Below are positions 19,713 to 29,918 of a stretch of DNA of 61,423 nucleotides, in pieces. Both the position numbers and the translations under genes were made by a program. This DNA is from Paenibacillus sp. BJ-4 (GTDB lineage: Bacteria > Bacillota > Bacilli > Paenibacillales > Paenibacillaceae), in assembly GCF_020404765.1 (NCBI RefSeq), contig NZ_JAIVEM010000057.1, positions 1 to 61,423 of the forward strand, written 5' to 3'. Numbering within the stretch: position 1 is the stretch's first letter; the number at the start of each line of letters is the position of its first letter. The notes below the pieces were generated by a model, which was not told the origin of the DNA, ran no database searches, and saw nothing but the letters and a program-made list of their open reading frames with translations.

Positions 19713-22049
19713 ATGGGACCCACCAAGACAAAAGGTCGTCGTTTTCCTTTGCTGCCTTTAAGAGGACTTCTGGTCTACCCGAGCATGGTTCTGCATCTCG
19801 ATGTGGGCCGGGAAAAATCGGTCAAGGCTTTGGAAAAAGCGATGGTTGAAGACAATTTGATTCTCCTGTGTTCTCAATCAGAGGTAAATATTGAAGAACC
19901 CACACAAGAGGATATTTTTCGAGTCGGCACGGTAGCCAAGGTGCGCCAGATGCTCAAGCTCCCTAACGGAACGATTCGGGTGCTGGTGGAGGGGCTGGAA
20001 CGTGCCGAGATTATTCAATATACGGACAATGAAGAATATTACGAGGTACTGGCCAAGGAACTGCATGAGGCAGAAAATGTGCAGCCTGAGACGGATGCGC
20101 TTATGCGTACTGTACTGACCCAGTTCGAGCATTATATCAATCTGTCCAAAAAGGTAACGCCCGAGACACTTGCTGCGGTATCCGATATTGAGGAGCCTGG
20201 ACGGCTGGCAGACGTAATCACAAGCCATCTGACGCTCAAAATTAAGGAAAAGCAGGATATTCTGGAGACAATCGACGTAACTCAGCGTCTGGAGAAGCTT
20301 CTGGATATTTTGAACAACGAGCGCGAGGTTCTGGAGCTGGAACGTAAAATCAACCAGCGCGTGAAAAAGCAAATGGAAAAGACGCAGAAGGAATATTATC
20401 TGCGTGAACAAATGAAGGCGATTCAGAAGGAGCTTGGCGAGAAGGAAGGCCGTGCAGGGGAAGTTGAAGAGCTGCGCAATCAGTTGAGTGAGCTGGAGTT
20501 GCCTGTTTCAGTGAAAGAAAAGATCGAAAAGGAAATCGACCGTCTGGAAAAAATGCCTGCAAGCTCCGCCGAGGGTGGCGTCATTCGCAATTACGTCGAT
20601 TGGCTGTTAAGCTTGCCATGGAATACGTTTACCGATGATGACCTCGATATTGCCAAGGCCGAGGAGGTGCTGAATCAAGACCACTACGGACTGGATAAAC
20701 CCAAGGAACGGGTGCTGGAGTACTTGGCTGTGCGCAAGCTGGTAAAGACCATTAAGGGACCGATTCTATGTCTCGTAGGTCCGCCAGGGGTTGGTAAGAC
20801 CTCGCTGGCTCGTTCGATTGCCAAATCCATGGGACGGGAATTTGTCCGCATCTCCCTCGGTGGCGTGCGGGATGAAGCGGAAATTCGCGGTCATCGCCGG
20901 ACCTATGTTGGTGCGATGCCTGGGCGTATCATTCAGGGAATGAAGACGGCAGGAACGTCTAATCCGGTCTTTTTGCTGGATGAGATTGATAAAATGGCTT
21001 CCGATTTTCGGGGAGACCCTTCAGCTGCATTGCTGGAAGTGCTTGATCCCGAACAAAACAATACGTTCAGCGACCATTTTGTTGAGTTGCCATTTGATCT
21101 ATCCAACGTGATGTTTGTGACAACAGCCAATGCTGCACACAATATCCCGCGCCCGCTCATGGACCGTATGGAGACACTTTATATTCCTGGTTACACCGAA
21201 CTGGAGAAGCTGGAGATTGCCAATCGGTATCTATTGCCCAAGCAGAAGAGAGAGCATGGCTTGGAAGAGGAGCAGTTGGTTATCGGGGAGGATACGCTGC
21301 TGCGTGTCATTCGCGAATATACCCGTGAATCTGGGGTACGGAATCTCGAACAGCAACTGGCTTCCCTATGCCGTAAGGCTGCGAAGTCAGTTGTATCCGG
21401 TGGGGAAGGACCGATTCAAGTCACACCGGATAATCTGAAAGATTATTTGGGGATCGCCAAATTCCGTTACGGCGTAGCGGAGCTGGAGGATCAGATCGGT
21501 ACGGTTACAGGCTTGGCATGGACAGAGGTCGGTGGTGAAACGCTGATGATTGAAGTGACAGTCGTACCCGGCAGCGGTAAACTGATTCTTACGGGTAAGC
21601 TTGGAGACGTGATGAAGGAATCCGCACAGGCGGCATTCAGCTATACTCGTTCCAAAACGATTGAACTGGGTATTGAACCGGACTTTTATGAGAAAAACGA
21701 CATTCACATTCATATTCCTGAGGGAGCGATTCCGAAGGATGGACCCTCTGCGGGAATCACCATTGCTACGGCGTTGATTTCGGCCTTGACCAACCGTCAT
21801 GTATCGAAGGATGTGGCGATGACGGGCGAAATTACCCTGCGCGGTCGCGTGTTGCCGATTGGTGGTTTGAAAGAGAAATCGTTGGCAGCTCACCGGGCAG
21901 GCTACAAAAAAATTCTACTTCCCAAAGATAATGAACGGGATTTAAAGGATATTCCCGACAGTATCCGACAGGATGTTGAATTTGTTCCTGTTGCCCATAT
22001 GGATCAGGTACTAAAGCATGCTTTGGTTGAGCAGGCAAGGGTACATTAG
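19713..22049 (+). CDS. lon: ATP-dependent protease Lon (LonA)
   Basis: LonA is a soluble AAA+ protease that degrades misfolded and regulatory proteins. The 778 residues are the family norm. They comprise an N-terminal substrate-binding domain ([13 protein letters not shown] near the start), a coiled-coil region, Walker A GPPGVGKT near residue 355, and a C-terminal protease domain. That domain has the catalytic serine in [12 protein letters not shown] and the lysine in [22 protein letters not shown] ribosome site precedes the ATG. A TAAAAT box around 19643 may give it its own promoter. engB follows after 18 bp. Confidence 0.97.
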   Translation: MGPTKTKGRRFPLLPLRGLLVYPSMVLHLDVGREKSVKALEKAMVEDNLILLCSQSEVNIEEPTQEDIFRVGTVAKVRQMLKLPNGTIRVLVEGLERAEIIQYTDNEEYYEVLAKELHEAENVQPETDALMRTVLTQFEHYINLSKKVTPETLAAVSDIEEPGRLADVITSHLTLKIKEKQDILETIDVTQRLEKLLDILNNEREVLELERKINQRVKKQMEKTQKEYYLREQMKAIQKELGEKEGRAGEVEELRNQLSELELPVSVKEKIEKEIDRLEKMPASSAEGGVIRNYVDWLLSLPWNTFTDDDLDIAKAEEVLNQDHYGLDKPKERVLEYLAVRKLVKTIKGPILCLVGPPGVGKTSLARSIAKSMGREFVRISLGGVRDEAEIRGHRRTYVGAMPGRIIQGMKTAGTSNPVFLLDEIDKMASDFRGDPSAALLEVLDPEQNNTFSDHFVELPFDLSNVMFVTTANAAHNIPRPLMDRMETLYIPGYTELEKLEIANRYLLPKQKREHGLEEEQLVIGEDTLLRVIREYTRESGVRNLEQQLASLCRKAAKSVVSGGEGPIQVTPDNLKDYLGIAKFRYGVAELEDQIGTVTGLAWTEVGGETLMIEVTVVPGSGKLILTGKLGDVMKESAQAAFSYTRSKTIELGIEPDFYEKNDIHIHIPEGAIPKDGPSAGITIATALISALTNRHVSKDVAMTGEITLRGRVLPIGGLKEKSLAAHRAGYKKILLPKDNERDLKDIPDSIRQDVEFVPVAHMDQVLKHALVEQARVH

Positions 22050-22067
22050 AGAGGAATTAAGGACACA

Positions 22068-22679
22068 ATGAAAGTAACAAAAGCAGAATTTATTATTAGT
22101 GCGGTTGGTCCCAGTCAGTTTCCAGTAGACGCTTTGCCAGAGATCGCTCTGGCAGGGCGCTCTAATGTCGGAAAGTCTTCACTGATTAACCGGATGATTA
22201 ACCGCAAAAATTTGGCGCGTACCAGTTCTACGCCGGGGAAAACCCAACAGCTTAATTATTACCGGATTAATGATGATCTCTATTTTGTCGATTTTCCCGG
22301 CTACGGTTACGCTAAAGTATCCAAAACGTCTCGCAAAGCCTGGGGGCAGATGATTGAGTCTTATTTGCTGGAGCGGGAGGAGCTCAAGCTGGTGCTTCAA
22401 ATGGTTGATTTGCGCCATCCGCCGTCCAAGGATGATATCATGATGTATGATTGGCTGCGTCATAACGGGCTTCCCGTTTGTGTTGTAGGTACAAAGGCAG
22501 ATAAAATCCCCAAAACACGACGGGAAAAGCATTATAAAGTCATTAGGCAGGAACTTGGAATACTCCCTGGGGGATTGTTCATCCCCTTTTCCTCCGAAGA
22601 AGGTATGGGTAAGGAAGAACTGTGGTCTGTCATCTCCGGCTATATAGGGAATGACGACGAAGAACAGACGGAATTATAA
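22068..22679 (+). CDS. engB: Ribosome biogenesis GTP-binding protein EngB
   Basis: EngB (YsxC) is an essential GTPase required for assembly of the large ribosomal subunit. Its 203 residues contain G1 [10 protein letters not shown]3 DFPGYGYA and G4 TKADK. The lon-engB order is the same as in Bacillus. The ATG at 22068 follows AGAGAGGAA. A short terminator lies just after the stop. Confidence 0.95.
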   Translation: MKVTKAEFIISAVGPSQFPVDALPEIALAGRSNVGKSSLINRMINRKNLARTSSTPGKTQQLNYYRINDDLYFVDFPGYGYAKVSKTSRKAWGQMIESYLLEREELKLVLQMVDLRHPPSKDDIMMYDWLRHNGLPVCVVGTKADKIPKTRREKHYKVIRQELGILPGGLFIPFSSEEGMGKEELWSVISGYIGNDDEEQTEL

Positions 22680-22683
22680 ATGT

Positions 22684-22708
22684 AGGGCGCCCTTGTGGCG
22701 TCCTTTTT
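22684..22708 (+). terminator. Terminator after engB
   Basis: Eight-base arms (22684-22691 and 22697-22704, one G-U) with a 5-nt loop and a T-run. The rest of the gap to 22986 is AT-rich. It holds a TATAAT at 22930-22935 that may drive the next gene, and nothing else I can identify. Confidence 0.8.
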
Positions 22709-22985
22709 CGTAGTGTGTAGAATTCAGAGTGATGTATAAATTTCAAAATAATTAAAACTTATTAAGCTGGTAGGAATAATGTATATAACGGAGCAATCAC
22801 GCGGATTTCTAGCAGAAAAGTGAGCATATGGGGGATAATAGCACCCCAATGAAGGTATTTTCCGTTTATTTCTCATGAATGACCGATTTTTATGGATTGG
22901 TCCGAAAGAAAAGCGTTATTGGTCTGATGTATAATAAATGGTAAAGCTCGAACTTTAGGTTCAGGAAAGAATTGAGGAGATTGGT

Positions 22986-23573
22986 ATGGCTCAGCGGTTA
23001 GCCACAGAGTATGTAAAAACCACTTTGACCTTGTCGGAAACTCAAATGGATGAATTTTTGCAGGCAGTGGATGATCACCAAGTGCATTACCGAATTAAAG
23101 TGCTGGATAACGGGGGTCAGGAAATCGTTCTGGAGCATGCTGCGGGTGAGGAAGTTCATTTGTTTTTTGAAGCCAGAGAGGGAGAATATGTCTGTGAATT
23201 AACTTGCCGCTTAATTCATCCGCAACTAACCTTGTTTATACGCAAACTTTTTATCCGCTTTAAGGGTGAGGGGATTGTTTACCGGATGTATCAAGGATTC
23301 ACGATGGTGTATTTTTATAACGAAGGCACTGTTCGTAAAATTATGGAAAAGAATGGCGAAGGCACCAAGCTGGTGTTCGAGTATAAGAATACGGTACATG
23401 AACTACAACAGCTTTTTCAGCATCAAAACGTGGAAAATGAAATATCAGCCGTGTATGATCTCATTAATTCGTTACTAGATCAACGGAATCTGGCTCGAAC
23501 GTCCTCGGAGCTGGAACAGATTGACCACAAGCTTCGGATGAACTGCTCCAGGTTGTTTGCACTGGAAGCTTAA
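22986..23573 (+). CDS. Conserved-looking hypothetical protein
   Basis: I do not recognise this 195-residue protein. It has no signal peptide and no membrane helix. The first two thirds alternate charged and hydrophobic residues like a beta-rich domain (HYRIKVLDNGGQEIVLEHA and VYRMYQGFTMVYFYNEGTVRKI); the last third is helical. It starts at an ATG behind TTGAGGAGA and has its own likely -10 box and a terminator, so it is a single-gene unit. Codon use matches its neighbours, which speaks for a resident gene. In Bacillus the place after engB holds ysxD, a membrane protein that this does not resemble. Confidence 0.75.
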   Translation: MAQRLATEYVKTTLTLSETQMDEFLQAVDDHQVHYRIKVLDNGGQEIVLEHAAGEEVHLFFEAREGEYVCELTCRLIHPQLTLFIRKLFIRFKGEGIVYRMYQGFTMVYFYNEGTVRKIMEKNGEGTKLVFEYKNTVHELQQLFQHQNVENEISAVYDLINSLLDQRNLARTSSELEQIDHKLRMNCSRLFALEA

Positions 23574-23612
23574 ATTGGCTTGGGCATGCAGAAATGAATC
23601 GTTATGCAGAGC

Positions 23613-23644
23613 AGTCCCTTTCGCTACGGGAAGGGGCTTTTTTA
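23613..23644 (+). terminator. Terminator after the hypothetical gene
   Basis: AGTCCCTT (23613-23620) pairs with AAGGGGCT (23631-23638), followed by six T residues. Confidence 0.75.
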
Positions 23645-23719
23645 TTCCAAAAAAATGATTGCATTTGCTGTACATTGATGTTATTTTTAATCTCGTTGAA
23701 AATGAATATAGGAACCAGG

Positions 23720-23825
23720 ATTCACTCAGGACATTGAATGTTGCGAGAGGTTATCCCTCGGGAAGTGAATGACGTAGGTCCTAGCGGATGAAATTTTTTT
23801 CAAACATTTTATTCCTAGGAAGGGG
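23720..23825 (+). promoter_or_regulatory. Possible structured leader of speD
   Basis: Several pairings can be drawn: ATTCACT (23720-23726) with AGTGAAT (23764-23770); AGGAC (23728-23732) with GTCCT (23778-23782), which together make a pseudoknot; and a bulged hairpin 23744-23760. TCCTAG (23779-23784) can instead pair with CTAGGA (23815-23820), which overlaps the start of the GGAAGGGGG ribosome site. A weak promoter, TTGCAT 23659-23664 and TATTTT 23682-23687 (17 bp), lies upstream. No known riboswitch class was recognised. Confidence 0.35.
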
Positions 23826-23835
23826 GAACCGAAAG

Positions 23836-24240
23836 ATGGAATTGGAATACTCAACTTTCGGAAGACACGTTGCCGTAGATACTTGGGGTGTTGAGTTTGA
23901 ATTGCTAAATAATGCGCAGTTTTTGGAAACTCAATTAGTTGAGGCTGCTGAAGCTTGCGGAGCAACGGTGATGTCTGTTCAATCCAAGCAATTTGAACCA
24001 CAGGGAGCTACTGTGCTTGTACTGTTGTCGGAGAGTCATCTCTCTATTCATACGTATCCTGAGAGAGGATTTGCCGCTATTGATTGTTATACCTGCGGTG
24101 AGACTGTTGATCCGCAACTGGCTATCGATTACCTGGTATCCGTCCTAAAACCGGAAAGAACATATGCGAAGAAGCTGATTCGCGGCCTGGGAGAGCTTCA
24201 GGTGGAGTCACCGGAGAGCAAGCGCGCTGAATTGGTGTAA
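23836..24240 (+). CDS. speD: S-adenosylmethionine decarboxylase proenzyme
   Basis: SpeD makes decarboxylated SAM, the aminopropyl donor for spermidine. It is a self-cleaving class 1B enzyme: S67 in LLSESHLSIH becomes the pyruvoyl group after cleavage following E66. H72 and C87 (in YTCGE) align with the processing and catalytic residues of the Bacillus enzyme. From ATG 23836 the proenzyme has 134 residues, close to the family norm. An in-frame ATG at 23788 would add 16 residues but lies inside the leader and has a poor ribosome site. Monocistronic; no speE lies beside it. Confidence 0.93.
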   Translation: MELEYSTFGRHVAVDTWGVEFELLNNAQFLETQLVEAAEACGATVMSVQSKQFEPQGATVLVLLSESHLSIHTYPERGFAAIDCYTCGETVDPQLAIDYLVSVLKPERTYAKKLIRGLGELQVESPESKRAELV

Positions 24241-24278
24241 TTCGTTTCTTATGGAGCTATTTGCGTGTCCTATATCAT

Positions 24279-24309
24279 AACCATGGAATTTTCCATGGTT
24301 ATTTGTTTT
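24279..24309 (+). terminator. Terminator after speD
   Basis: Perfect 10-bp arms (24279-24288, 24291-24300) with a very small loop, followed by ATTTGTTTT. Confidence 0.7.
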
Positions 24310-24419
24310 AAAAGTGGTTCTCACTAAATCAAATGATACAGAGCGTGTCAGATGTTGATGTAAGCCATATAATTTTCATAAACAATTCATAAAACAGTCC
24401 AAGGAGATTCGGACTTCTG

Positions 24420-24428
24420 TGATATAAT
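24420..24428 (+). promoter_or_regulatory. Extended -10 promoter of the hem operon
   Basis: TGATATAAT is an extended -10 box (TGN plus TATAAT), 60 bp before hemA. The -35 region at the right distance is poor, as expected for extended -10 promoters. Confidence 0.5.
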
Positions 24429-24487
24429 TAACATAGTTTATGAGACCAGTAGTTATTCTTATTACAGTTTAGGCAGGTGAATTTGCA

Positions 24488-25882
24488 ATGCACATCGTCG
24501 TTGTTGGGTTGAATTATCGTACGGCGCCTGTGGAAGTCAGAGAGCGTTTTACAATTGCAGAACAAGATTTACCAAAAGCGCTGGAACAACTCAAACTTAC
24601 TAAAAGTGTGTTGGAGGGCGTAGTTGTCGCAACCTGCAATCGAACTGAAATATATGTCGTGGTAGACCGCCTTCATATGTGCGGTTATTTTATACGCAGT
24701 TTTATGGAGCAATGGTTCGGCATTCCGCGTGATCAATTTACACAGCATTTATATATATATGAGGACGAGCAAGCGATCCGGCATTTGTTCCGGGTGACAT
24801 GTGGTCTTGATTCGATGGTCATTGGGGAAACTCAAATTTTGGGACAGGTGAAGAATGCTTTTCTTCAGGCTCAATCACAAAAAATTACGGCTACGTGGTT
24901 TAATATGTTGTTTAAGCAAGCCGTCACATTGGGCAAACGTGCCCATTCGGAGACGTCTATTGGAGAAAGCGCCGTATCTGTCAGCTATGCAGCAGTTGAG
25001 CTGGGCAAGCGAATTTTTGGTATGTTTACTGATAAGAAAGTGCTGATTCTCGGTGCAGGTAAAATGAGCGAGCTTACCGTTAAGCATCTTTACAGTGGCG
25101 GAGCAGCTGAGGTTATTGTGGCGAATCGGACCTTGTCTCGTGCGGAAGATCTGGCCTCCAAGTTTCACGGAACGCCGGTTACGATGGAGGAAGGCATTAA
25201 TCGGTTGACCGATGTGGACATTGTGATCAGCTCGACAGGTGCCCAAGGATATATACTCGATCGGGATCGGGTTGAAGCCAGCATGAAACGACGTCAGTCC
25301 CGCCCTTTGTTTATGATCGATATCGCGGTTCCGCGTGATCTGGAACCGGCTATTGGAGAATTATCGAACGTTTTTCTATACGATATTGATGATTTGGAAG
25401 GTATCGTGGAAAGCAATCTGGAAATGCGTCGTACCGAGGCAACCAAAATCGAGCATATGATCGAAGGCGAGCTTAGCGAATTTTATCAATGGTTGAAAAC
25501 GATGGGAGTGCGCCCTGTGATTCGTGCTTTACAGGAAAAAGCGGAATCCGTACACCAGGATACACTGGAAAGCTTGTTCAACAAGCTTCCAGAGCTGGAT
25601 GAACGGCAACGCAAAGTGATTAGCCGCTTGACGAAGAGCATGCTGAACCAGATGATGCATGATCCGATCAATCGGGTGAAGGAATTGGCAGTCCAAAAGC
25701 AGGGGAATGAGGCGTTGGAGATGTTTAGCCACATTTTTGCTCTGGAGGATCGTTTGGAGGACGCCGCTCAGAAAGTAGATAAAAGCGATGCATCCGCGTT
25801 AATGAAACCGGAGGCCGGTGTTCATGAAACATCTGGTCAGGTTCAAGCCTCGCCAGCGTCGTTAGCGCCGGCCGGCCTGTAA
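24488..25882 (+). CDS. hemA: Glutamyl-tRNA reductase
   Basis: HemA reduces glutamyl-tRNA to glutamate-1-semialdehyde with NADPH, the first and usually controlled step of tetrapyrrole synthesis. The catalytic cysteine is C50 in ATCNRTE, and the NADP site is GAGKMSELTVKHL near residue 190. The 464 residues include a C-terminal dimerisation domain and an extra alanine/proline-rich tail. First gene of the hem operon, behind GGCAGGTGA. Confidence 0.96.
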   Translation: MHIVVVGLNYRTAPVEVRERFTIAEQDLPKALEQLKLTKSVLEGVVVATCNRTEIYVVVDRLHMCGYFIRSFMEQWFGIPRDQFTQHLYIYEDEQAIRHLFRVTCGLDSMVIGETQILGQVKNAFLQAQSQKITATWFNMLFKQAVTLGKRAHSETSIGESAVSVSYAAVELGKRIFGMFTDKKVLILGAGKMSELTVKHLYSGGAAEVIVANRTLSRAEDLASKFHGTPVTMEEGINRLTDVDIVISSTGAQGYILDRDRVEASMKRRQSRPLFMIDIAVPRDLEPAIGELSNVFLYDIDDLEGIVESNLEMRRTEATKIEHMIEGELSEFYQWLKTMGVRPVIRALQEKAESVHQDTLESLFNKLPELDERQRKVISRLTKSMLNQMMHDPINRVKELAVQKQGNEALEMFSHIFALEDRLEDAAQKVDKSDASALMKPEAGVHETSGQVQASPASLAPAGL

Positions 25883-25898
25883 GGGTAGGTGAACAGAC

Positions 25899-26726
25899 GT
25901 GGCTTCAGGCATGCTGATATATGATTCAATGATTTATGTTTTTGCCCTGAGCCTTCTGTTTGTATTCTCGGATGGGATTCGACGTAATGCGAATGCCAAA
26001 CGGACAGGTACAGGGCTTCTTGTTGTCGTTCTTTTGCTCCAGCTTGTATATATGGGAATAAGAACCTGGAACGAGGGGCACCTTCCTATTTTTGTGACCT
26101 ACGACTTTTTATTTCTGTTTTCCTTTATTTTAGTGCTGATTTCTTTGATTTTGTCACGTTATCATCGTTCCGAATTTGCGGTATTGCTGCTTAATATTAT
26201 TAGCTTCGCAGTGCTTGTACTCAATAAAATATGGATGGAGCCCACCGACAACCCGCTCGCAAATTGGCATACAGTGCATGGGCTGCTTCTCATTCATATT
26301 GCGTTGGCTAATCTCGGTTTTGTAGCAATGACGGTAGCGGCTGTATTTTCGGGCTTATATCTGTTTTTGCATCGTAAATTGAAAGTAAAAAAATGGAATG
26401 ATACGATCAGGCGTCTGCCTAGTCTCGAAATGATGGATCGGTATACGCATAAGGCCCTCTTGATCGGTACTCCTTTACTCGGAGTCTCCATTGTCGTTGC
26501 AGTCATTTCTATTATTGCCGAGCAGCGTTGGCGTCTTTTACTGGATACCAAAGTGATGATGACAGCGATAGCCTTGTGCGTGTATATTGTATTTTTAGTG
26601 AGCAAAAGATTGAATCAGCGTTCAGGCCTCGTGATGGCAAAGTGGGCATTAGTGGGCTATACGCTATTAATTCTTAACTTTTTGCTGAATTCCTGGTCTG
26701 TATTTCATCAGTGGACGGGAGAGTGA
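25899..26726 (+). CDS. hemX: HemX, CcsA-like membrane protein
   Basis: This 275-residue integral membrane protein has about eight hydrophobic helices and belongs to the cytochrome c assembly (CcsA/CcmC) superfamily. In Bacillus, HemX lowers the cellular amount of HemA, so it acts as a brake on the pathway. It follows hemA by 16 bp, as in Bacillus. The motif LANWHTVHGLLLIHIALANLG contains histidines in the region that corresponds to the haem-handling loop of the family. Confidence 0.88.
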   Translation: MASGMLIYDSMIYVFALSLLFVFSDGIRRNANAKRTGTGLLVVVLLLQLVYMGIRTWNEGHLPIFVTYDFLFLFSFILVLISLILSRYHRSEFAVLLLNIISFAVLVLNKIWMEPTDNPLANWHTVHGLLLIHIALANLGFVAMTVAAVFSGLYLFLHRKLKVKKWNDTIRRLPSLEMMDRYTHKALLIGTPLLGVSIVVAVISIIAEQRWRLLLDTKVMMTAIALCVYIVFLVSKRLNQRSGLVMAKWALVGYTLLILNFLLNSWSVFHQWTGE

Positions 26727-26733
26727 ATACCGT

Positions 26734-27381
26734 TTGCAATATTTTGTCCCCATCTCGTTGAATTGTAAAAATAAGATCTGTTGTGTTGTAGGTGGCGGTA
26801 GTATAGCAGAACGCAAGGTAAAGGGGCTGATAGAAAGCGGGGCATGCATTACCGTCATCAGCCCGAATATAACGCCGGATTTACAGGTTCTGGCCGATCA
26901 CAAGCAGCTCCACTGGGTAAATCGCGTATATCGCGAGGGCGACCTCCAGGGAGCCTTTCTTGTATATGCAACGGCGAATCAGAGAGAAGTGAATCATGCA
27001 GTTGCGCATGAGGCCAGACAAAGGGGTATACTGGTAAATGTGGCGGACCGGTTGGAAGAGACTGACTTTATAACGCCAGGCATCCTTCGGCGGGGGAGGC
27101 TGACGATCAGTGTTTCCACTGCAGGGGCAGGCCCGGCTGTGACCACCGATATTACATCAGCTTTAGATACATTATTTGGTAGTGAATATGAGCCATATCT
27201 GGATTTTATGTACGAAATGAGACAGATTATCAAACGTACTGTAAGTTCTCCGCAGCAGAGAGCCAAACTTCTGAGGCGTTTGGCGAACAGCGGAATTTTG
27301 GATCAAATACGACGTCATGAATTTGTTGCTTGGACCGAAAAAGAGATAGACCTATGGATTGCGCAAAATCAGGAGGAATAA
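26734..27381 (+). CDS. Precorrin-2 dehydrogenase (siroheme branch)
   Basis: This 215-residue protein has the NAD-binding motif [18 protein letters not shown] near the start and the family stretch [15 protein letters not shown] near residue 127. It resembles the N-terminal part of CysG and stand-alone SirC/YlnF proteins, which oxidise precorrin-2 to sirohydrochlorin. Start is a TTG at 26734; no in-frame ATG or GTG fits. With the CobA domain two genes downstream it provides the branch to siroheme within the haem operon. Whether it also inserts iron cannot be read from the sequence. Confidence 0.85.
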   Translation: MQYFVPISLNCKNKICCVVGGGSIAERKVKGLIESGACITVISPNITPDLQVLADHKQLHWVNRVYREGDLQGAFLVYATANQREVNHAVAHEARQRGILVNVADRLEETDFITPGILRRGRLTISVSTAGAGPAVTTDITSALDTLFGSEYEPYLDFMYEMRQIIKRTVSSPQQRAKLLRRLANSGILDQIRRHEFVAWTEKEIDLWIAQNQEE

Positions 27382-27382
27382 C

Positions 27383-28309
27383 ATGCGAACAATTGTGGTA
27401 GGGAGCAGACAGAGCGCGCTTGCGCTAACGCAGACCGGTCATGTCATTGAGGATTTGAATGCGCTGTGCGCGGAGCATGGATTGGCTTTGCAGTTTGACG
27501 TGAAAAAAATACTGACCAAGGGCGATCGAATATTGGATGTGACCTTGTCGAAAGTAGGCGGCAAAGGACTTTTTGTCAAAGAAATCGAGCAGGCCATGCT
27601 GGCTGGTGAGATTGATATGGCAGTACATAGTATGAAGGATATGCCGTCCGAATTGCCGGAAGGTCTTGTGAACGGCGCTGTACCGCGCCGAGAGGACCCA
27701 CGTGATTGCCTCGTTACACTCGGGGCCAAGAGCCTGGAGGATTTGCCTCAAGGAGCAAAAGTAGGCACGAGCAGTTTGCGCCGGGCCAGTCAAATCAAAG
27801 CCATGCGACCTGATCTACAATTAGAGCCTGTACGTGGAAATATTGATTCCCGTCTGAAAAAGCTGGAGACGGAAGGGTTTGATGCCATTATTTTGGCAGC
27901 GGCAGGCTTACACCGAATGGGCTGGAAAGAGCGAATTACAGCCTATATTCCAGAGGAAGCCTGTTTGCCGGCTGTAGGACAGGGAGCGCTCGGTATTGAA
28001 TGTCGCGCCAACGATGAAGAGCTGCTGTCATTGTTGCGTCTTTACAATGACCGGGATACTTCGGCTACGGTTGCTGCAGAACGAACCTTTCTTGGTGTAC
28101 TGAATGGGGGGTGCCAAGTGCCGATTGGGGCTCATGCCGTCTGGGCTGGTCAAGAAATCCGCCTTACGGGCATGGTAGGCTCGCCGGATGGCGAGATTAT
28201 TTTGAAAGAAACGCTCCAGGGAGAAGATCCGCAAAAGCTGGGAGAAGCGGTAGCGTCCAGCTTGATTGCCAAGGGAGCAGAACAGATTCTGGCACAGGTA
28301 AGGGGATGA
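27383..28309 (+). CDS. hemC: Porphobilinogen deaminase
   Basis: HemC joins four porphobilinogens into hydroxymethylbilane, using a covalently bound dipyrromethane cofactor. The cofactor cysteine is C244 in [10 protein letters not shown]; the catalytic aspartate lies in VHSMKDMP (D86). The 308-residue length is normal. ATG 27383 is preferred because CAGGAGGAA precedes it; the longer reading starting at 27359 overlaps the upstream gene. Confidence 0.96.
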   Translation: MRTIVVGSRQSALALTQTGHVIEDLNALCAEHGLALQFDVKKILTKGDRILDVTLSKVGGKGLFVKEIEQAMLAGEIDMAVHSMKDMPSELPEGLVNGAVPRREDPRDCLVTLGAKSLEDLPQGAKVGTSSLRRASQIKAMRPDLQLEPVRGNIDSRLKKLETEGFDAIILAAAGLHRMGWKERITAYIPEEACLPAVGQGALGIECRANDEELLSLLRLYNDRDTSATVAAERTFLGVLNGGCQVPIGAHAVWAGQEIRLTGMVGSPDGEIILKETLQGEDPQKLGEAVASSLIAKGAEQILAQVRG

Positions 28310-28313
28310 TGAT

Positions 28314-29870
28314 ATGGCGGGGAAGGTATATTTAGTTGGCGCAGGGCCCGGAGACGCAAGATTAATTACGGTCAAGGGATGGGAATGTATTCAACTGGGT
28401 GATGTCATTGTATATGACAGACTGGCAAGTCCGCGCCTCTTGGGGCTGATGAAGCCAGGTGCGCAAAAAATATATGTCGGCAAGCTGCCGGATCGTCACA
28501 CCATGAAGCAAGAGGAAATCAATCAGTTGCTGGTGGACTTGGCGTTGGAAGGAAAAACGGTTGTTCGGCTCAAGGGGGGAGACCCTACCATCTTTGGTCG
28601 GGTTGGAGAGGAAGCTGGGCTGCTGCGTAAACACGGTATTTCCTATGAAATCATACCCGGCATTACTTCAGCAATCAGCGTACCCGCCTATGCGGGCATT
28701 CCGGTTACACACCGGGATATGGCCTCATCGCTGTCTATCATTACGGGGCATGAAAGTCCGGATAAACTCGATAAAAGTATTCATTGGGATAAAGTAACGA
28801 ATGCAACGGGCACACTGATCTTTATGATGGGTGTGGCGAAGATTGGCTACATCAGTGAGCAACTGATGAAACACGGCAAACCGTCGGATACACCCGTGGC
28901 TTTGATTCGTTGGGGAACCCGTGCGGAGCAGGATACACTGGTGGGTACGCTGGCGGATATCGAGGCCAAGGTAAAGGCTGCTAATTTTCAGCCTCCCGCT
29001 GTCATCGTTGTTGGAGAAGTGGTCAATCAGCGTGAACAGTTAAAATGGGCTGAGGATATGCCTCTATTCGGCAAGCGGATTTTAGTTACCCGTGCACGCG
29101 CCCAGGCCAGCAGTTTGGTTCGCCGGATTGAGGAGCTCGGTGGCGAGCCTTATGAATTCCCTGTCATCCAGACGGTAGTCCCTTCGGACGAGCCGACGAA
29201 ACAACAAATTAAAAAGGCATTTGCCCGACTGCCTGAATACGATTGGGTGTTTTTTACCAGCGTTAATGGAGTGGAATACTTCTTTAATCACTTAGAGGAG
29301 CAGGGCATGGATGTACGTGCGCTGTTCAAAGCGCGTATTGCTGCAGTTGGTCCAGCTACAGCAGCCGCACTTCGAACGCATGGAATCATGGCAGAACAGA
29401 TCGAAGGTCCTTTTCAGGCAGAGGGCTTGCTCGAAGCGTTTAAACAGGATTTGCAGGTAGGGCAGAACGTATTCCTTCCCAGAGGTGATCTCGCTCGGTC
29501 TTGGCTGTCAGAAAAGCTAAGAGAGATAGGGCTTGAGGTGACCGAGGCTAATCTGTATCAGACGGTGCTGGCGGCCAACACTCAGGATGATGAGTTGCTC
29601 AAGCTGCTTGAGGAACGCGCCATTCACGCCATTACTTTTACCAGTTCCTCAACCGTAACCTTTTTTCTGGAAGCGCTCAGGCAAATGGGGGTAGATGATC
29701 CAGTGTCGCTGCTGGAGGGAGTTACGATTGCTGTAATTGGTCCCTTGACTGGTGAGACGGCTACCCAGGCCGGTTTGACCGTCAGCTTTATGTCGGAGAA
29801 GGCGACCATTGAAAGTCTGATCCAATCGCTATGTGACTGGAAACAATCAAGTACTATAGTGACATTATAA
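28314..29870 (+). CDS. CobA-HemD fusion: uroporphyrinogen-III methyltransferase and synthase
   Basis: This 518-residue bifunctional protein has a CobA/SUMT domain at residues 1-245 (VYLVGAGPGDARLITVKG, VRLKGGDPTIFGR, and the SAM-binding region). A HemD domain follows at about 255-510 (RILVTRARAQASSLVRRIEE). HemD closes hydroxymethylbilane to uroporphyrinogen III, and CobA methylates the product to precorrin-2, so the branch to siroheme/cobalamin is built into one polypeptide. In Bacillus hemD is a separate gene. It starts 4 bp after hemC. Confidence 0.93.
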   Translation: MAGKVYLVGAGPGDARLITVKGWECIQLGDVIVYDRLASPRLLGLMKPGAQKIYVGKLPDRHTMKQEEINQLLVDLALEGKTVVRLKGGDPTIFGRVGEEAGLLRKHGISYEIIPGITSAISVPAYAGIPVTHRDMASSLSIITGHESPDKLDKSIHWDKVTNATGTLIFMMGVAKIGYISEQLMKHGKPSDTPVALIRWGTRAEQDTLVGTLADIEAKVKAANFQPPAVIVVGEVVNQREQLKWAEDMPLFGKRILVTRARAQASSLVRRIEELGGEPYEFPVIQTVVPSDEPTKQQIKKAFARLPEYDWVFFTSVNGVEYFFNHLEEQGMDVRALFKARIAAVGPATAAALRTHGIMAEQIEGPFQAEGLLEAFKQDLQVGQNVFLPRGDLARSWLSEKLREIGLEVTEANLYQTVLAANTQDDELLKLLEERAIHAITFTSSSTVTFFLEALRQMGVDDPVSLLEGVTIAVIGPLTGETATQAGLTVSFMSEKATIESLIQSLCDWKQSSTIVTL

Positions 29871-29918
29871 TTTGTGCTTTTACCAAATGAATGTATAAAA
29901 ATATGGAGGTTTGCAATC

